From Palleronia abyssalis (GTDB taxonomy: Bacteria > Pseudomonadota > Alphaproteobacteria > Rhodobacterales > Rhodobacteraceae): a stretch of 64,000 bases of DNA. The translations under genes were made by a program, and so were the position numbers. A model generated the notes under the pieces. That model searched no databases, was not told the origin of the DNA, and saw only the letters and a program-made list of their open reading frames with translations. Location of the stretch: the NCBI RefSeq assembly GCF_900302445.1, contig NZ_ONZF01000002.1, positions 620,001-684,000 on the forward strand, given 5' to 3'. This document shows positions 37,901-46,389 of the stretch, one piece after another. The number at the start of each line of letters is the position of its first letter. Position 1 is the stretch's first letter.

Positions 37901-38452
37901 CACGAGAAAGCCGATCTTGAAGCCGCCATTGCCGAACTGCGCAAAGGGATCGCCGGGCTGAACCGTGAGGGGCGCGAGCGTCTTCTGACGGCCTTCGACG
38001 AGGTGAACCGCAACTTCTCGATGTTGTTCACCAGCCTATTCGGCGGTGGCGATGCCCGGCTGGAGCTGATCGAATCCGACGATCCGTTGGATGCCGGCCT
38101 CGAAATCCTGTGCCAGCCGCCGGGCAAGAAACTGTCGACCCTGTCACTTTTGTCGGGGGGAGAGCAGACGCTGACCGCCATGGCGCTGATCTTCGCGGTC
38201 TTCCTTGCGAACCCCGCGCCGATCTGCGTGCTGGACGAGGTCGACGCGCCGCTGGACGACGCGAATGTCACCCGCTTTTGCGATCTGCTGGACGAGATGA
38301 CGCGCCAGACCGCCACCCGCTTTCTGATCATCACCCACCACGCGGTCACTATGGCCCGGATGGACCGCCTGTTCGGTGTGACTATGGGTGAACAAGGCGT
38401 CAGCCAGTTGGTCAGCGTGGACCTCAAGCGAGCCGAGCAGATGGTCGCCTAG
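35000..38452 (+). CDS. smc: Chromosome segregation ATPase SMC
   Basis: A 1150-residue SMC protein that organises and segregates the chromosome with ScpA/ScpB. Walker A GPNGCGKSN is at 31-39, with a Q-loop region near 140. Long coiled coil (about 165-500) reaches a hinge (about 510-640, IDVTAGYETALGAALADDLR), then a second coiled coil returns to the C-terminal head with signature LSLLSGGEQTLTAMAL and Walker B PICVLDEVDAPLDD. ATG 35000 (MQFTRLRLNGFKSFV) is the normal SMC start; an upstream start would add eight residues. The stop overlaps the convergent kinase gene by four bases. Confidence 0.97.
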   Translation: MQFTRLRLNGFKSFVDPTDLVIQDGLTGVVGPNGCGKSNLLEALRWVMGESRPTAMRGGGMEDVIFAGTSTRSARNFAEVSLIIDNAERLAPAAFNDGDLIEIVRRITRDAGSAYKAQGRDVRARDVQMLFADASTGAQSPALVRQGQISELIHAKPKNRRRILEEAAGISGLYQRRHEAELKLKAAEANLTRVDDTVEALSQQLATLARQARQAAKYREIGDRLRRAEGLLLYRRWREAEDTLARATVTLRERSSAAAGAERDAAAAGEAREAAESALPALREEDSIASTLVQRLEVEAATLADQARQAEERIQRLSGRLRQLDRDAEREESLNADADQSIARLVVEDADLQKAEDGFDDDLAGAKAAADEAARTLGEREGALATLTEDVARLAARHQSAERLLHDCRTALDRAETAARTARASVEQADAALADAQCRVETATSESSAAADLALRAEQTLDAAEQARAKAQTEEAEARAAKSEAEGERGALQAEHRALERLVSRDAGQGESLMDRIDVTAGYETALGAALADDLRAPLVDRGTGWVAMPDYASAHPLPDGATPLAQYVSAPAALARRLAQIGLVGAGGGDRMQPDLMPGQRLVSVEGHLWRWDGFRALPQDAPSQAALRLQQRNRLEALSRELAETEARAKAAADRHAALQSRLADLTEADRSARTARREADARVTDLARALSRAEADRDLAQGKREAAEDAVVRHEAEARSARERLLEAEKGMDGLADLDSLRARVADVKTTVEAARMTTMARRAAHDELKREGEARAKRRQAIAKDLASWRGRLDSAGGRLDDLLGRRTRTERELADAEAAPRSIAEKQAKAGRNLTEAAARRDRAKQALDQGEAALHTAAEAERATERAAGDAREARAAAGAQAEAAQTAVTAAADRIEDDLGIAPDALLDRLSVTDPANLPPAREIEEEIARLRRQRDSLGAVNLRAEEDAKEVEDEHGTLIHEKADLEAAIAELRKGIAGLNREGRERLLTAFDEVNRNFSMLFTSLFGGGDARLELIESDDPLDAGLEILCQPPGKKLSTLSLLSGGEQTLTAMALIFAVFLANPAPICVLDEVDAPLDDANVTRFCDLLDEMTRQTATRFLIITHHAVTMARMDRLFGVTMGEQGVSQLVSVDLKRAEQMVA

Positions 38453-39426
38453 ATCGCGACGTCCTCGATCGTGCAGTCAGGGCGCAACCGTTCGACCGTC
38501 TCGGCATCGCACAGATCGGTGGCCGGGGTCATGACGGCCGCGGAAGCGGCGGCCGTGCCCCATTGCAACGCCTCGGGCGCGGACGTACCGATCGCCAGCG
38601 CATAGGTCAACGCGCCCAGAAAGCTGTCGCCCGCGCCCGTGGTGGAGACCACCTTCTCAACCTTCGCCGCGCGCGCGAACCACACGCCGTCGCCTGAAGC
38701 CAGCAGGTTCCCTTCGGCCTCGCGCCCCACGACAACGAACCGCGCTGCCCCTGATGCAACGATGTCTGCGGCAAACCGGGCGGTATCATCCCGGGTGGGC
38801 AGGGCGCGGCCTGCGGCTTCCTGCGCCTCCAGATGATCGAAGCGCAGAACTTCTGGACGGTGATCGGGGTCGGGGCGGGCCAGCAGGTCGGCCAGCGCTG
38901 CGCCGGACGTGTCGATCACCAGCTTCGTGCCTCCCTCCCTCAAGGCGTATGCCAGGTCGCGGGGAAAGCCAGGGACGGCCGTTGCCGGGAGAGAGCCTGA
39001 CAGAACCACGAAATCTCCCGGCGCCGCCTCTTCCAGCAGCGCGGAAATGGCACCCTCGCACTCCTTCTCGGACAGGTCCGGCCCCGGCAGGACGAACCGG
39101 TACTGCTCGCCGGTGGACCGATCCGTGACGCCAAGGCTGGCGCGGGTCTCCCCTGCCACGGGGATCACGCGGACCGAAATGCCCTCGTGCTCCAAAGCCT
39201 TCAGCAAGCGCTGCCCGTTGCCCCCGCCCAAGGCCACGAAGGCCGTGGTGTCGGCGCCCAGGCGTTGAACCAGGCGGCTTACGTTGATGCCGCCGCCCCC
39301 GGGATCGACCCGCGCGACGTCGCAGCGCAGCTTCGGCCCCGGCACGACCCGCTCGGCCGCCGTCGCAAGGTCCAGCGCGGGGTTCATAGTGACGGTCAGC
39401 ACCGCCGGAATGTGATCGATGGACAT
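38449..39426 (-). CDS. PfkB family sugar kinase (1- or 6-phosphofructokinase)
   Basis: A 325-residue PfkB/ribokinase-fold enzyme. The N-terminus LTVTMNPALDLATAAERVVP and DPGGGGINVSRLVQRLGADT are those of phosphofructokinase II and 1-phosphofructokinase rather than ribokinase. The C-terminal signature TTGAGDSFLGALTYAL has the catalytic Asp. It phosphorylates a fructose phosphate at the expense of ATP. No fru PTS genes are nearby, so 6-phosphofructokinase-2 or tagatose-6-phosphate kinase activity are open options. Cytosolic. Confidence 0.88.
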   Translation of the reverse strand: MSIDHIPAVLTVTMNPALDLATAAERVVPGPKLRCDVARVDPGGGGINVSRLVQRLGADTTAFVALGGGNGQRLLKALEHEGISVRVIPVAGETRASLGVTDRSTGEQYRFVLPGPDLSEKECEGAISALLEEAAPGDFVVLSGSLPATAVPGFPRDLAYALREGGTKLVIDTSGAALADLLARPDPDHRPEVLRFDHLEAQEAAGRALPTRDDTARFAADIVASGAARFVVVGREAEGNLLASGDGVWFARAAKVEKVVSTTGAGDSFLGALTYALAIGTSAPEALQWGTAAASAAVMTPATDLCDAETVERLRPDCTIEDVAI

Positions 39427-39506
39427 GGCGGGAAAGGTGCGTGCGGTCGCGGTCTTGTCAAGCGGCCCCCCTTGGTCCGTCCCAAGCCCGGGTCTAAGGT
39501 CATCGC

Positions 39507-40217
39507 ATGACGATCCTGCGCCTCGCCGTTCTCTTTCTGCTCAGCCTCGCTCAGCCCGTGCTGGCCCAGCCCAACCATGGGCTGATCGAAAACCGCACCG
39601 GTCTTCCCCTGACCCTGCCGCTTCAGATCAAGACCGACTCCGGCCTGGACGTCTATCTGGTCCTGCGCACAGCCGACTCGGGCCAGATCGCGGTCACTGC
39701 TTATATCGAAGGCGGCCGCTTCTTCCGCCTGCTGATGCCGCCCGGCACGTACACGCTGCACGCCGCGATGGGTGAGGAGTGGCAGGGCGAAGACACGCTT
39801 TTCGGCCCCGACACCGAAGTCGTCGATCTGCCCGAGGCCCTGACGTTCAGCGCCGGCGTCGCCCGCAAGAAGGGCCACCTGATCGACCTGACCGCACCGG
39901 ATCGCATGGCGCGGGCAGTCTCCGACATTGCGCTGTGCCAGACCTTTGCCGCACGTCAAGACCCAGCGCCAGAGCCGCCCCGCGGGGTGGTCACGGCTGA
40001 TATCGCCCCCGAGGTCCCGTTCGGCTTTCCCCTGCCGCCCGGCCCACGGGATCCCCTCCTCGACGGTCGGCCGGAGCTCGGACAGCAGTTCGGCAACATC
40101 GTCGCGGACATCCCCCTGGCGCAACGCCTCGGCGAAGGGCCGCCCCGCGCCGCACCCTTGACGCCCGACCGCAAAGGGGGCGCGCGCATCCGCGAACGCC
40201 TCTGCGACCCGGCCTGA
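39507..40217 (+). CDS. Secreted hypothetical protein
   Basis: A 236-residue product with a signal peptide (MTILRLAVLFLLSLAQPVLA, cleavage near LAQP). The first half is predicted beta-rich: NHGLIENRTGLPLTLPLQIK and FRLLMPPGTYTLHAAMG. The second half is Pro/Arg-rich and probably disordered (FGFPLPPGPRDPLLDG). It contains two cysteines. It is divergent from the kinase by 80 bases and followed by the repeat element. No family recognised; conservation of the signal and codon use favour a real gene. Confidence 0.7.
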   Translation: MTILRLAVLFLLSLAQPVLAQPNHGLIENRTGLPLTLPLQIKTDSGLDVYLVLRTADSGQIAVTAYIEGGRFFRLLMPPGTYTLHAAMGEEWQGEDTLFGPDTEVVDLPEALTFSAGVARKKGHLIDLTAPDRMARAVSDIALCQTFAARQDPAPEPPRGVVTADIAPEVPFGFPLPPGPRDPLLDGRPELGQQFGNIVADIPLAQRLGEGPPRAAPLTPDRKGGARIRERLCDPA

Positions 40218-40221
40218 CCCC

Positions 40222-40277
40222 TTCATCCTTGGAAAAATACCCCGGGGGAGCCGCGAAGCGGCGGGGGCAGCGCCCCC
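40222..40277 (+). repeat. Intergenic two-hairpin repeat, copy 2
   Basis: TTCATCCTTGGAAAAATACC box, then hairpin GCCGC-GAA-GCGGC (40250-40262) and hairpin GGGGGC-AGC-GCCCCC (40263-40277). Arms differ from copy 1 but pair equally well. It sits just after the secreted protein gene, upstream of polA. Confidence 0.8.
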
Positions 40278-40353
40278 AAGCTCCCCGTCTCTGGAACCCC
40301 GCGCCGTTCCATGCGACACCAGCCCGGCGCACCAACCCGCGGAGATCGAGACG

Positions 40354-43143
40354 ATGGCCTTCGGCAAAGGATCCCACCTGCATCTGGTCGACGGATCGGC
40401 CTTCATCTTCCGGGCGTTCCACGCGTTGCCGCCTCTGACCCGCAAGTCCGACGGGCTGCCCGTCGGTGCCGTGTCCGGCTTCGTGAACATGCTGTGGAAG
40501 ATGATTCAGGACAACAATGGCCCCGACGCGCCGACCCATGCGGCGGTGGTGTTCGACAAGGGGTCGATCACGTTCCGCAATCACATGTACGACCTCTACA
40601 AGGCCAACCGGGACGAGATGCCCCAGGATCTGCGCCCGCAGATCCCGCTGACCCGCGACGCCACCCGCGCCTTCAACCTCGCCTGTCTTGAACAGGAAGG
40701 GTTCGAGGCCGACGACATTATCGCCACTCTGTCGTGCAAGGCCCGCGACGCCGGGGGGCGCGTGACGATCATCAGCTCGGACAAGGACCTGATGCAGCTC
40801 GTCGGGGACGGCGTGGTCATGTTCGACGCCATGAAGAACACCGTCATCGACCGCGAAGGGGTCGAAGCGAAGTTCGGCGTGGGGCCGGAACGTGTCGTGG
40901 ACGTGCAGGCGCTGGCCGGCGACTCGGTCGACAACATTCCCGGCGCGCCCGGAATCGGCATCAAGACTGCCGCACAGCTGATCAATGAATACGGCACCCT
41001 GGAACAGCTTCTGGACCGCGCCGAGGAGATCAAGCAGCCCAAGCGCCGCCAGACTTTGATCGAGCAACGCGCCCAGATCGAGCTGTCGAAGAAGCTCGTC
41101 CAGCTCGATTGCGACATGGCGCTGGACTATGACCTCGACAGCCTCGAGGTGAAGCCCCCCGAGGCCGAACCGCTTCTGGACTTCCTGACCCAGATGGAAT
41201 TCCGGTCCATCGTCCGCCGCGTGTCGGGCGAGCTGGGGTTCGACGCCCCCGCGATGCCCGAGCCGACGGCAGATGCCACGCCGGACGCCCCCGAACAGCC
41301 GCCGTTCCCCGAGGAATATACTTGGATCCGGACTGAAGCCGAGCTTGAGGATTGGATCGCCCGCGCGACCGATCAGGGCATCGTGGCCGTCGACACCGAA
41401 ACCACTGCCCTGAACGAGATGCAGGCGCTGCTGGTCGGCGTCTCCCTCGCGCTCGCCCCTGGCGAGGCGTGCTATATCCCGCTCGGCCATAAGGAGAACG
41501 CCGAGGCCGACCTCTTCGCCACCGACGCACTGGCTGAAGGGCAGATGCCCATGGATCGCGCGCTGGCGCTGCTCAAGCCGCTTCTCGAGGACGAGAGTGT
41601 GCTGAAGGTCCTGCAAAACGCCAAGTACGACTACAAGATCCTCGCCCGGAACGGCATCGATCTGCACCCCGTGGATGACACGATGCTGATCTCCTACGCG
41701 CAGCACGCCGGGCTCCACGGGCACGGCATGGACGCGCTGGCCGAACGCTACCTCACCCACACCTGCATCCCCATAAAGGAGCTGATCGGCACCGGTAAAA
41801 GCCAGATCACCTTCGACAAGGTCCCCGTGGACAAGGCCGTGCGCTACGCGGCCGAGGATGCCGATGTCACCTTCCGCCTGCACGAGATGCTGAAGCCCCG
41901 CCTGCACCGGGCCAAGGTCACCACCGTCTACGAGACGCTGGAACGCCCCCTGATCCCCGTCCTCGCCCGGATGGAGATGGCGGGCATCGCAGTGAACCGC
42001 GAAACGCTGTCGCGCATGTCCGGCGCCTTTGCCCAGAAGATGGCCGGGCTCGAAGCCGAGATCCGCGAGCTTGCGGGCGAGGAGTTCAACGTGGGCAGCC
42101 CCAAGCAGTTGGGCGACATCCTGTTCGACCGGATGGGCCTGCCGGGTGGGAAGAAGGGTAAGACGGGCGCCTACGGCACCGGCGCCGACGTGCTCGAGGA
42201 TCTCGCGACCGAGCATGAGCTGCCGCGCAAGGTCCTGGATTGGCGGCAGGTCTCGAAGCTGAAATCGACCTATACCGACGCGCTGCAGGACCATATCGAC
42301 CCCGTGACGGGCCGCGTCCACACGTCCTACTCCATTGCCGGGGCCAACACCGGCCGGCTCGCCTCGACCGATCCGAACCTGCAGAATATCCCCGTCCGGA
42401 CCGAGGAAGGCCGCCGCATCCGCGAGGCCTTCGTGGCGCCCGAGGGCAAGACGCTGGTGTCGCTCGACTACTCCCAGATCGAGCTGCGCATCCTCGCCCA
42501 TATCGCCGGGATCGACGCGCTGAAGCAGGCCTTCAAGGACGGGCAGGACATCCATGCGACGACGGCGTCCGAGATGTTCGGCGTGCCGCTTGATCAGATG
42601 ACCTCCGACATCCGCCGCCAGGCGAAGGCGATCAATTTCGGCGTCATCTACGGGATCAGCGGCTTCGGACTTGCCCGCAACCTGCGCATCCCCCGCGACG
42701 AGGCGCAGGGCTTCATAGACCGCTATTTCGAGCGGTTTCCCGGCATCAAGGACTACATGGCCGAGACGACGGCCTTCGCCAAGGAACACGGCTACGTCCA
42801 GACCCTGTTCGGTCGGCGCATCAACACGCCCGAGATCAATGCCAAGGGGCCCGGCGCCGGATTCGCCAAGCGCGCGGCCATCAACGCCCCGATCCAGGGC
42901 ACGGCCGCCGACGTCATCCGTCGCGCCATGATCCGGATGGAGGCCGCCATCGAAGGCCTGCCAGCGACCATGCTGCTTCAGGTCCACGACGAACTGCTGT
43001 TCGAGGTGGACGCGGGCCACGAGGACGCCCTGATTGCCGCGGCCGGCGAGGTGATGGAAAGCGCGTCCGCCCCCGCCGTCCACCTGACCGTCCCGCTCGA
43101 CGCGGATGCGGGGCAGGGCCCCAACTGGGCCGCCGCGCACTGA
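40354..43143 (+). CDS. polA: DNA polymerase I
   Basis: A 929-residue PolA with all three activities for Okazaki fragment maturation and repair. 5' nuclease domain (about 1-300: LVDGSAFIFRAFHALPPLTR, EADDIIATL, SSDKDLMQLV, GDSVDNIPG), 3'-5' exonuclease (about 320-520, Asp347 and Glu349 in AVDTETTAL, so proofreading looks intact), and polymerase domain with motif A LDYSQIELRILAHI, motif B RRQAKAINFGVIYG and motif C VHDELLFEV. ATG 40354. The rluE-like gene follows 20 bases later. Confidence 0.98.
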   Translation: MAFGKGSHLHLVDGSAFIFRAFHALPPLTRKSDGLPVGAVSGFVNMLWKMIQDNNGPDAPTHAAVVFDKGSITFRNHMYDLYKANRDEMPQDLRPQIPLTRDATRAFNLACLEQEGFEADDIIATLSCKARDAGGRVTIISSDKDLMQLVGDGVVMFDAMKNTVIDREGVEAKFGVGPERVVDVQALAGDSVDNIPGAPGIGIKTAAQLINEYGTLEQLLDRAEEIKQPKRRQTLIEQRAQIELSKKLVQLDCDMALDYDLDSLEVKPPEAEPLLDFLTQMEFRSIVRRVSGELGFDAPAMPEPTADATPDAPEQPPFPEEYTWIRTEAELEDWIARATDQGIVAVDTETTALNEMQALLVGVSLALAPGEACYIPLGHKENAEADLFATDALAEGQMPMDRALALLKPLLEDESVLKVLQNAKYDYKILARNGIDLHPVDDTMLISYAQHAGLHGHGMDALAERYLTHTCIPIKELIGTGKSQITFDKVPVDKAVRYAAEDADVTFRLHEMLKPRLHRAKVTTVYETLERPLIPVLARMEMAGIAVNRETLSRMSGAFAQKMAGLEAEIRELAGEEFNVGSPKQLGDILFDRMGLPGGKKGKTGAYGTGADVLEDLATEHELPRKVLDWRQVSKLKSTYTDALQDHIDPVTGRVHTSYSIAGANTGRLASTDPNLQNIPVRTEEGRRIREAFVAPEGKTLVSLDYSQIELRILAHIAGIDALKQAFKDGQDIHATTASEMFGVPLDQMTSDIRRQAKAINFGVIYGISGFGLARNLRIPRDEAQGFIDRYFERFPGIKDYMAETTAFAKEHGYVQTLFGRRINTPEINAKGPGAGFAKRAAINAPIQGTAADVIRRAMIRMEAAIEGLPATMLLQVHDELLFEVDAGHEDALIAAAGEVMESASAPAVHLTVPLDADAGQGPNWAAAH

Positions 43144-43163
43144 TCCCCCGCGACGCTGTCCCC

Positions 43164-43763
43164 GTGTCCAGAGCCCGCCCCCGCCCCCGCGCGAAACAGT
43201 CCGGTCCCGCCCGGCTGGTGGCGCTCAACAAGCCGATGAACGTCCTGTCGCAGTTCACCGATGACGGGAAATGGCCTGGGTTGGGGCGGCATCTGGATCT
43301 GCCAGGCCTGTATCCGGCCGGGCGGCTGGACCGCGATTCGGAAGGCCTTCTGCTTCTGACGAATGATGGCAAACTTCAGGCGCGGCTGACGCATCCCAGG
43401 CACAAGATGCCCAAGACCTACCTTGTTCAGGTCGAAGGCACACCCACGGACGACCAGCTCCGTGCTCTGACCACCGGCGTCGATCTGAATGACGGACCGA
43501 CCCTACCGGCCGAGGTTTCGCGGCTGGACCCTCCGGCGTTGTGGCCCCGGGATCCGCCGGTCCGCGAACGAAAATCCGTGCCGGATGCGTGGCTTGGCCT
43601 GACAATACGCGAAGGGCGCAACCGGCAGGTGCGCCGCATGACCGCCGCCGTGGGGCTGCCTTGCTTGCGGCTGGTGCGCTGGTCGATCGGGGGCATAGAG
43701 GTGGGCAAGCTCGACCCCGGCGCATGGCGGGAGGTGGACCTCGGCGAGGTTCCGCCACTGTGA
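43164..43763 (+). CDS. rluE: 23S rRNA pseudouridine synthase, RluE-like
   Basis: A 199-residue RsuA/RluE-family pseudouridine synthase without the S4 domain, as in RluE. LVALNKPMNVLSQFT opens it, PAGRLDRDSEGLLLLTNDG holds the catalytic Asp, KTYLVQVEG and IREGRNRQVRRMTAAVGLP are the conserved core. The first 15 residues are basic. RluE converts U2457 of 23S rRNA in E. coli; the same target is inferred. The start is GTG at 43164; the next possible start would cut the core. Confidence 0.9.
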   Translation: MSRARPRPRAKQSGPARLVALNKPMNVLSQFTDDGKWPGLGRHLDLPGLYPAGRLDRDSEGLLLLTNDGKLQARLTHPRHKMPKTYLVQVEGTPTDDQLRALTTGVDLNDGPTLPAEVSRLDPPALWPRDPPVRERKSVPDAWLGLTIREGRNRQVRRMTAAVGLPCLRLVRWSIGGIEVGKLDPGAWREVDLGEVPPL

Positions 43764-43869
43764 TCGTGTCGCGACGATGATGGCAAAATCGCGGCGCGGC
43801 CGGGGCGCGAACTAACGACACGAGAGCGACTTGCTGTAACGGTGCCGGAAAAACCACGAGGACATCGAT

Positions 43870-44172
43870 ATGCAGGCAAGATTCGCAGCTCTTATCGCCG
43901 CCGCCTTTCTGGCTGGGCCGGTCCATGCAGAACGGGCCTTGGTCGCCGAAGACGGCACAGTCTATGCCGAGACGTCGGGCCCGTCGGGCAGCCGTCTGTC
44001 GGGCAAGTCGCAGACCATCCTGCTCAGCGACGAATGTGCGGCAGAGATTCCGGGCAAGGGGCGCGGGACGTGGTACTGGACCGGGCGCGGCACCCATGTG
44101 ACGGTCGGCACATATTCGGTCCGGTTCGACGGCAACGTGCCGTTGATTCCGCTCTATCGCTGCGTCGGCTGA
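43870..44172 (+). CDS. Small secreted hypothetical protein
   Basis: A 100-residue product with a signal peptide (MQARFAALIAAAFLAGPVHA, cleavage before ERAL). The mature part of ~80 residues has two cysteines (ECAAE and YRCVG, possibly a disulfide) and aromatic beta-like segments (GRGTWYWTGRGTHVTVG). Likely periplasmic. A ribosome site (GAGGACAT) lies upstream. It converges with the gamma-glutamylcyclotransferase-like gene, six bases between stops. No family recognised. Confidence 0.75.
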   Translation: MQARFAALIAAAFLAGPVHAERALVAEDGTVYAETSGPSGSRLSGKSQTILLSDECAAEIPGKGRGTWYWTGRGTHVTVGTYSVRFDGNVPLIPLYRCVG

Positions 44173-44178
44173 TCCCGC

Positions 44179-44589
44179 TCAGGCATCGTTGAACGCATCG
44201 GCCCAGTTGCCGGTGGGGATCAGGTGCATGGGGTTCACCTCGTGCGCATAGATATAGACCCAGGCGTCGATCGGGCCGGTCGGGGTGTCGACGGCCCTGA
44301 TCGCGCGCTGATATTCGGGTGGCCCCTCATCGAAGAGCCCCTCGTACTCGTCCAGAAGGTGCATGATCCCGGGTTCGGAAATCTCCCAGACCTCGCCAGT
44401 CACATGCCCGTCACCGTCTTCGATCAACGCGGGATACCATCCGACCGAATACATCGTTCCGGGAACGCGCCCTTCGGACAAGAAGGTCGCACCGTTCCGG
44501 AAGGCAAGCGTCGCCTCGTTGTTCACGAAACCGCGGCGGAGGGTGCCATAGACGAAGACTCGGTGGCCGATGAAGGGGTCGTTTTCCAT
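44179..44589 (-). CDS. Gamma-glutamylcyclotransferase-like protein (GGCT/AIG2 fold)
   Basis: A 136-residue protein of the GGCT/AIG2-like fold. The signature VFVYGTLRRGFVNN binds the gamma-glutamyl group, LLDEYEGL provides the likely catalytic Glu, and AWVYIYAHEV is the final strand. Proteins of this fold release 5-oxoproline from gamma-glutamyl compounds or act on gamma-glutamylamines; the substrate here is not known. It lies 44 bases downstream of hemF on the same strand. Confidence 0.87.
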   Translation of the reverse strand: MENDPFIGHRVFVYGTLRRGFVNNEATLAFRNGATFLSEGRVPGTMYSVGWYPALIEDGDGHVTGEVWEISEPGIMHLLDEYEGLFDEGPPEYQRAIRAVDTPTGPIDAWVYIYAHEVNPMHLIPTGNWADAFNDA

Positions 44590-44633
44590 TCGCCTGACTT
44601 AGCCGCGAAGGGTGGGAAAATCCAACCTCCCCC

Positions 44634-45536
44634 TCAAACCCATTTTGCCAATGGCGGCAGGCTCATCAGGACTGCCGACGGATCGTGCCCCGTCTGAAGG
44701 CCGAATTTCGTTCCGCGGTCGTAGACGAGGTTGTATTCGGCATAGACACCGCGATGGATCAATTGCGCTTCTCGGTCGTCTTCGGTGAAGGGCTGGGTCC
44801 TCCGCCGGTCCACCAGGGGCAGGAAGGCGGGCAGGAACGCCCGACCGATATCCTGGGTCAGCGCAAAGTCGGATTCCCAGTCGCCGGTGCAGTGGTCGTC
44901 CATGAAGATGCCGCCGACACCCCGCGCGCGATTGCGGTGGGGAATGAAGAAATACTCGTCCGCCCAGTCCTTCAGCCGCGGGTAAAGATCGGCCCCGTGC
45001 GGGTCCAGATGCCGCCGCTGCTGGTGGTGGAAATGCTGGGTATCCTCGGCATATTCCAGCGCCGGGTTCAGGTCCGACCCGCCGCCGAACCACCAGGCAT
45101 GGGGCGTCCAGAACATGCGCGTGTTCATGTGGACGGCCGGCACGTGCGGGTTCTGCATGTGGGCGACCAGGCTGATGCCGCTGGCCCAGAAGCGCGGGTC
45201 TTCGGCCATGCCGGGCAAGCCCTTCCGCGCCGCCATCGAACTTTGTGCCGCTTCGCCCAAGGTGCCATAGACCTCGGACACGTTGACGCCGACCTTCTCG
45301 AACACGCGGCCGTTGCGCATCACGCTCATCAAGCCGCCGCCTGCGTCGGATCCATCATCCGAGGTGCGGCTAGTCTGAGTCACCTCGAACCGCCCCGGTG
45401 CGGCGGCGGAGAACGGCCCCTCGGCGTGGCTGTCCTCCATCGCCTCGAAGGCTTCGACGATGGTGTCCCTCAGCTCGCGGAACCAGGCGGCGGCGCGGGC
45501 TTTCTCGGCGGCGAAATCGGGTGTGTGATCGGTCAT
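44634..45536 (-). CDS. hemF: Oxygen-dependent coproporphyrinogen III oxidase
   Basis: A 300-residue cytosolic enzyme of haem and chlorophyll synthesis that decarboxylates coproporphyrinogen III to protoporphyrinogen IX using O2. Family segments: NGRVFEKVGVNVSEVYG, SLVAHMQNPHVPAVHMNTRM, WWFGGGSDLNPALEY, GVGGIFMDDH and FNLVYDRGTKFGL-like YNLVYDRGTKFGLQTG. ATG 45536 starts MTDHTPDF, the usual short N-terminus. The SDR gene stop is 40 bases upstream. Confidence 0.97.
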   Translation of the reverse strand: MTDHTPDFAAEKARAAAWFRELRDTIVEAFEAMEDSHAEGPFSAAAPGRFEVTQTSRTSDDGSDAGGGLMSVMRNGRVFEKVGVNVSEVYGTLGEAAQSSMAARKGLPGMAEDPRFWASGISLVAHMQNPHVPAVHMNTRMFWTPHAWWFGGGSDLNPALEYAEDTQHFHHQQRRHLDPHGADLYPRLKDWADEYFFIPHRNRARGVGGIFMDDHCTGDWESDFALTQDIGRAFLPAFLPLVDRRRTQPFTEDDREAQLIHRGVYAEYNLVYDRGTKFGLQTGHDPSAVLMSLPPLAKWV

Positions 45537-45576
45537 GGCCGCAGTCGTAGCAAGGCCCGACGAAGGGGGAAAGCGC

Positions 45577-46386
45577 CTAGTGCGCCGCCGCCTCGACCGT
45601 GTCCAGAAGGGAGCGGCCGCCATCCACGGTCAGGATCTCTCCGGTGACGAACCCCGCCCCGTCCGAGGCCAGGAACTGCACCGCCTCGGCCACCTCCCCG
45701 GCGGACGCGATGCGGTGCAGCGGCGTTGCCTCGATGATCTCGGTGCGCAGGTCCGAATCCTGCTTGATCGCCCCCTTCAGCGAGGCCGACATGACCGATC
45801 CGAAGGCGATGGCGTTCACCCGGATGCGGTGCGGCGCCAGCGCGACGGCCAGGTTGCGCGTCGCCTGATCCAGTGCCGCGGTCGAGATGGAGTAGGCCAG
45901 AAGATCCGGCTGCGTCCGCCGCGCGGCAATGGACGACAGGTTGATGATCGAACCCAGCGGCTCGTCGTCGCGCCCTTCCTCCTTCGCCTGCCGTATCATC
46001 CGCCGCGCAACGGTCTGGGACAGGCGCAGTGCGGTCATCAGGTTCTGCTCCATCAGCGTCTCCAGCATCCCGTCCTCGGGGTCGAGGGGGTCGCTGATCT
46101 CCATCTGGCGCGAGGCGTTCACCAGGATGTCGATCCGGTCGAACGCGTCCAGCGTGGCCGACAGAAGGTTCGCGATGGTCAGTTTCTCGCGCAGGTCGCC
46201 GGCGAAATAACGGGCGGTGCCGCCCTCGTCGTCCATCTCGCCGATTTCGTTCTTCAGCGTCGCCTCGTCGAGATCCGTCATCATGACGTTCGCGCCCTTG
46301 TCTATGAAATGGCGCGCAACGGCGAGACCGACGCCATTGGCCGCCCCCGTGACGATGGCGGTCTTGCCTGCGATGGATAGGGTCAT
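45577..46386 (-). CDS. Short-chain dehydrogenase/reductase family protein with altered active site
   Basis: A 269-residue SDR. TGAANGVGLAVARHFIDKGA is a normal NAD(P)-binding motif and SIINLSSIAARR provides the catalytic Ser. The active-site motif, however, reads YSISTAALDQATR: Tyr is kept but the YxxxK lysine is Thr (ACC codon, checked on the DNA). The NNAG motif is also changed (ILVNASRQM). It may be a divergent oxidoreductase or a non-enzymatic NAD(P)-binding protein. It sits between hemF and the RsmC-like gene, three bases after the latter's stop. Confidence 0.85.
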   Translation of the reverse strand: MTLSIAGKTAIVTGAANGVGLAVARHFIDKGANVMMTDLDEATLKNEIGEMDDEGGTARYFAGDLREKLTIANLLSATLDAFDRIDILVNASRQMEISDPLDPEDGMLETLMEQNLMTALRLSQTVARRMIRQAKEEGRDDEPLGSIINLSSIAARRTQPDLLAYSISTAALDQATRNLAVALAPHRIRVNAIAFGSVMSASLKGAIKQDSDLRTEIIEATPLHRIASAGEVAEAVQFLASDGAGFVTGEILTVDGGRSLLDTVEAAAH

Positions 46387-46389
46387 GGG

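Noticed and set aside
39991-43140. Very long open frame (1049 codons) on the minus strand opposite polA
   Set aside because: It lies entirely antisense to an unmistakable DNA polymerase I, has no recognisable motif and is a codon-bias shadow of high-GC coding DNA.
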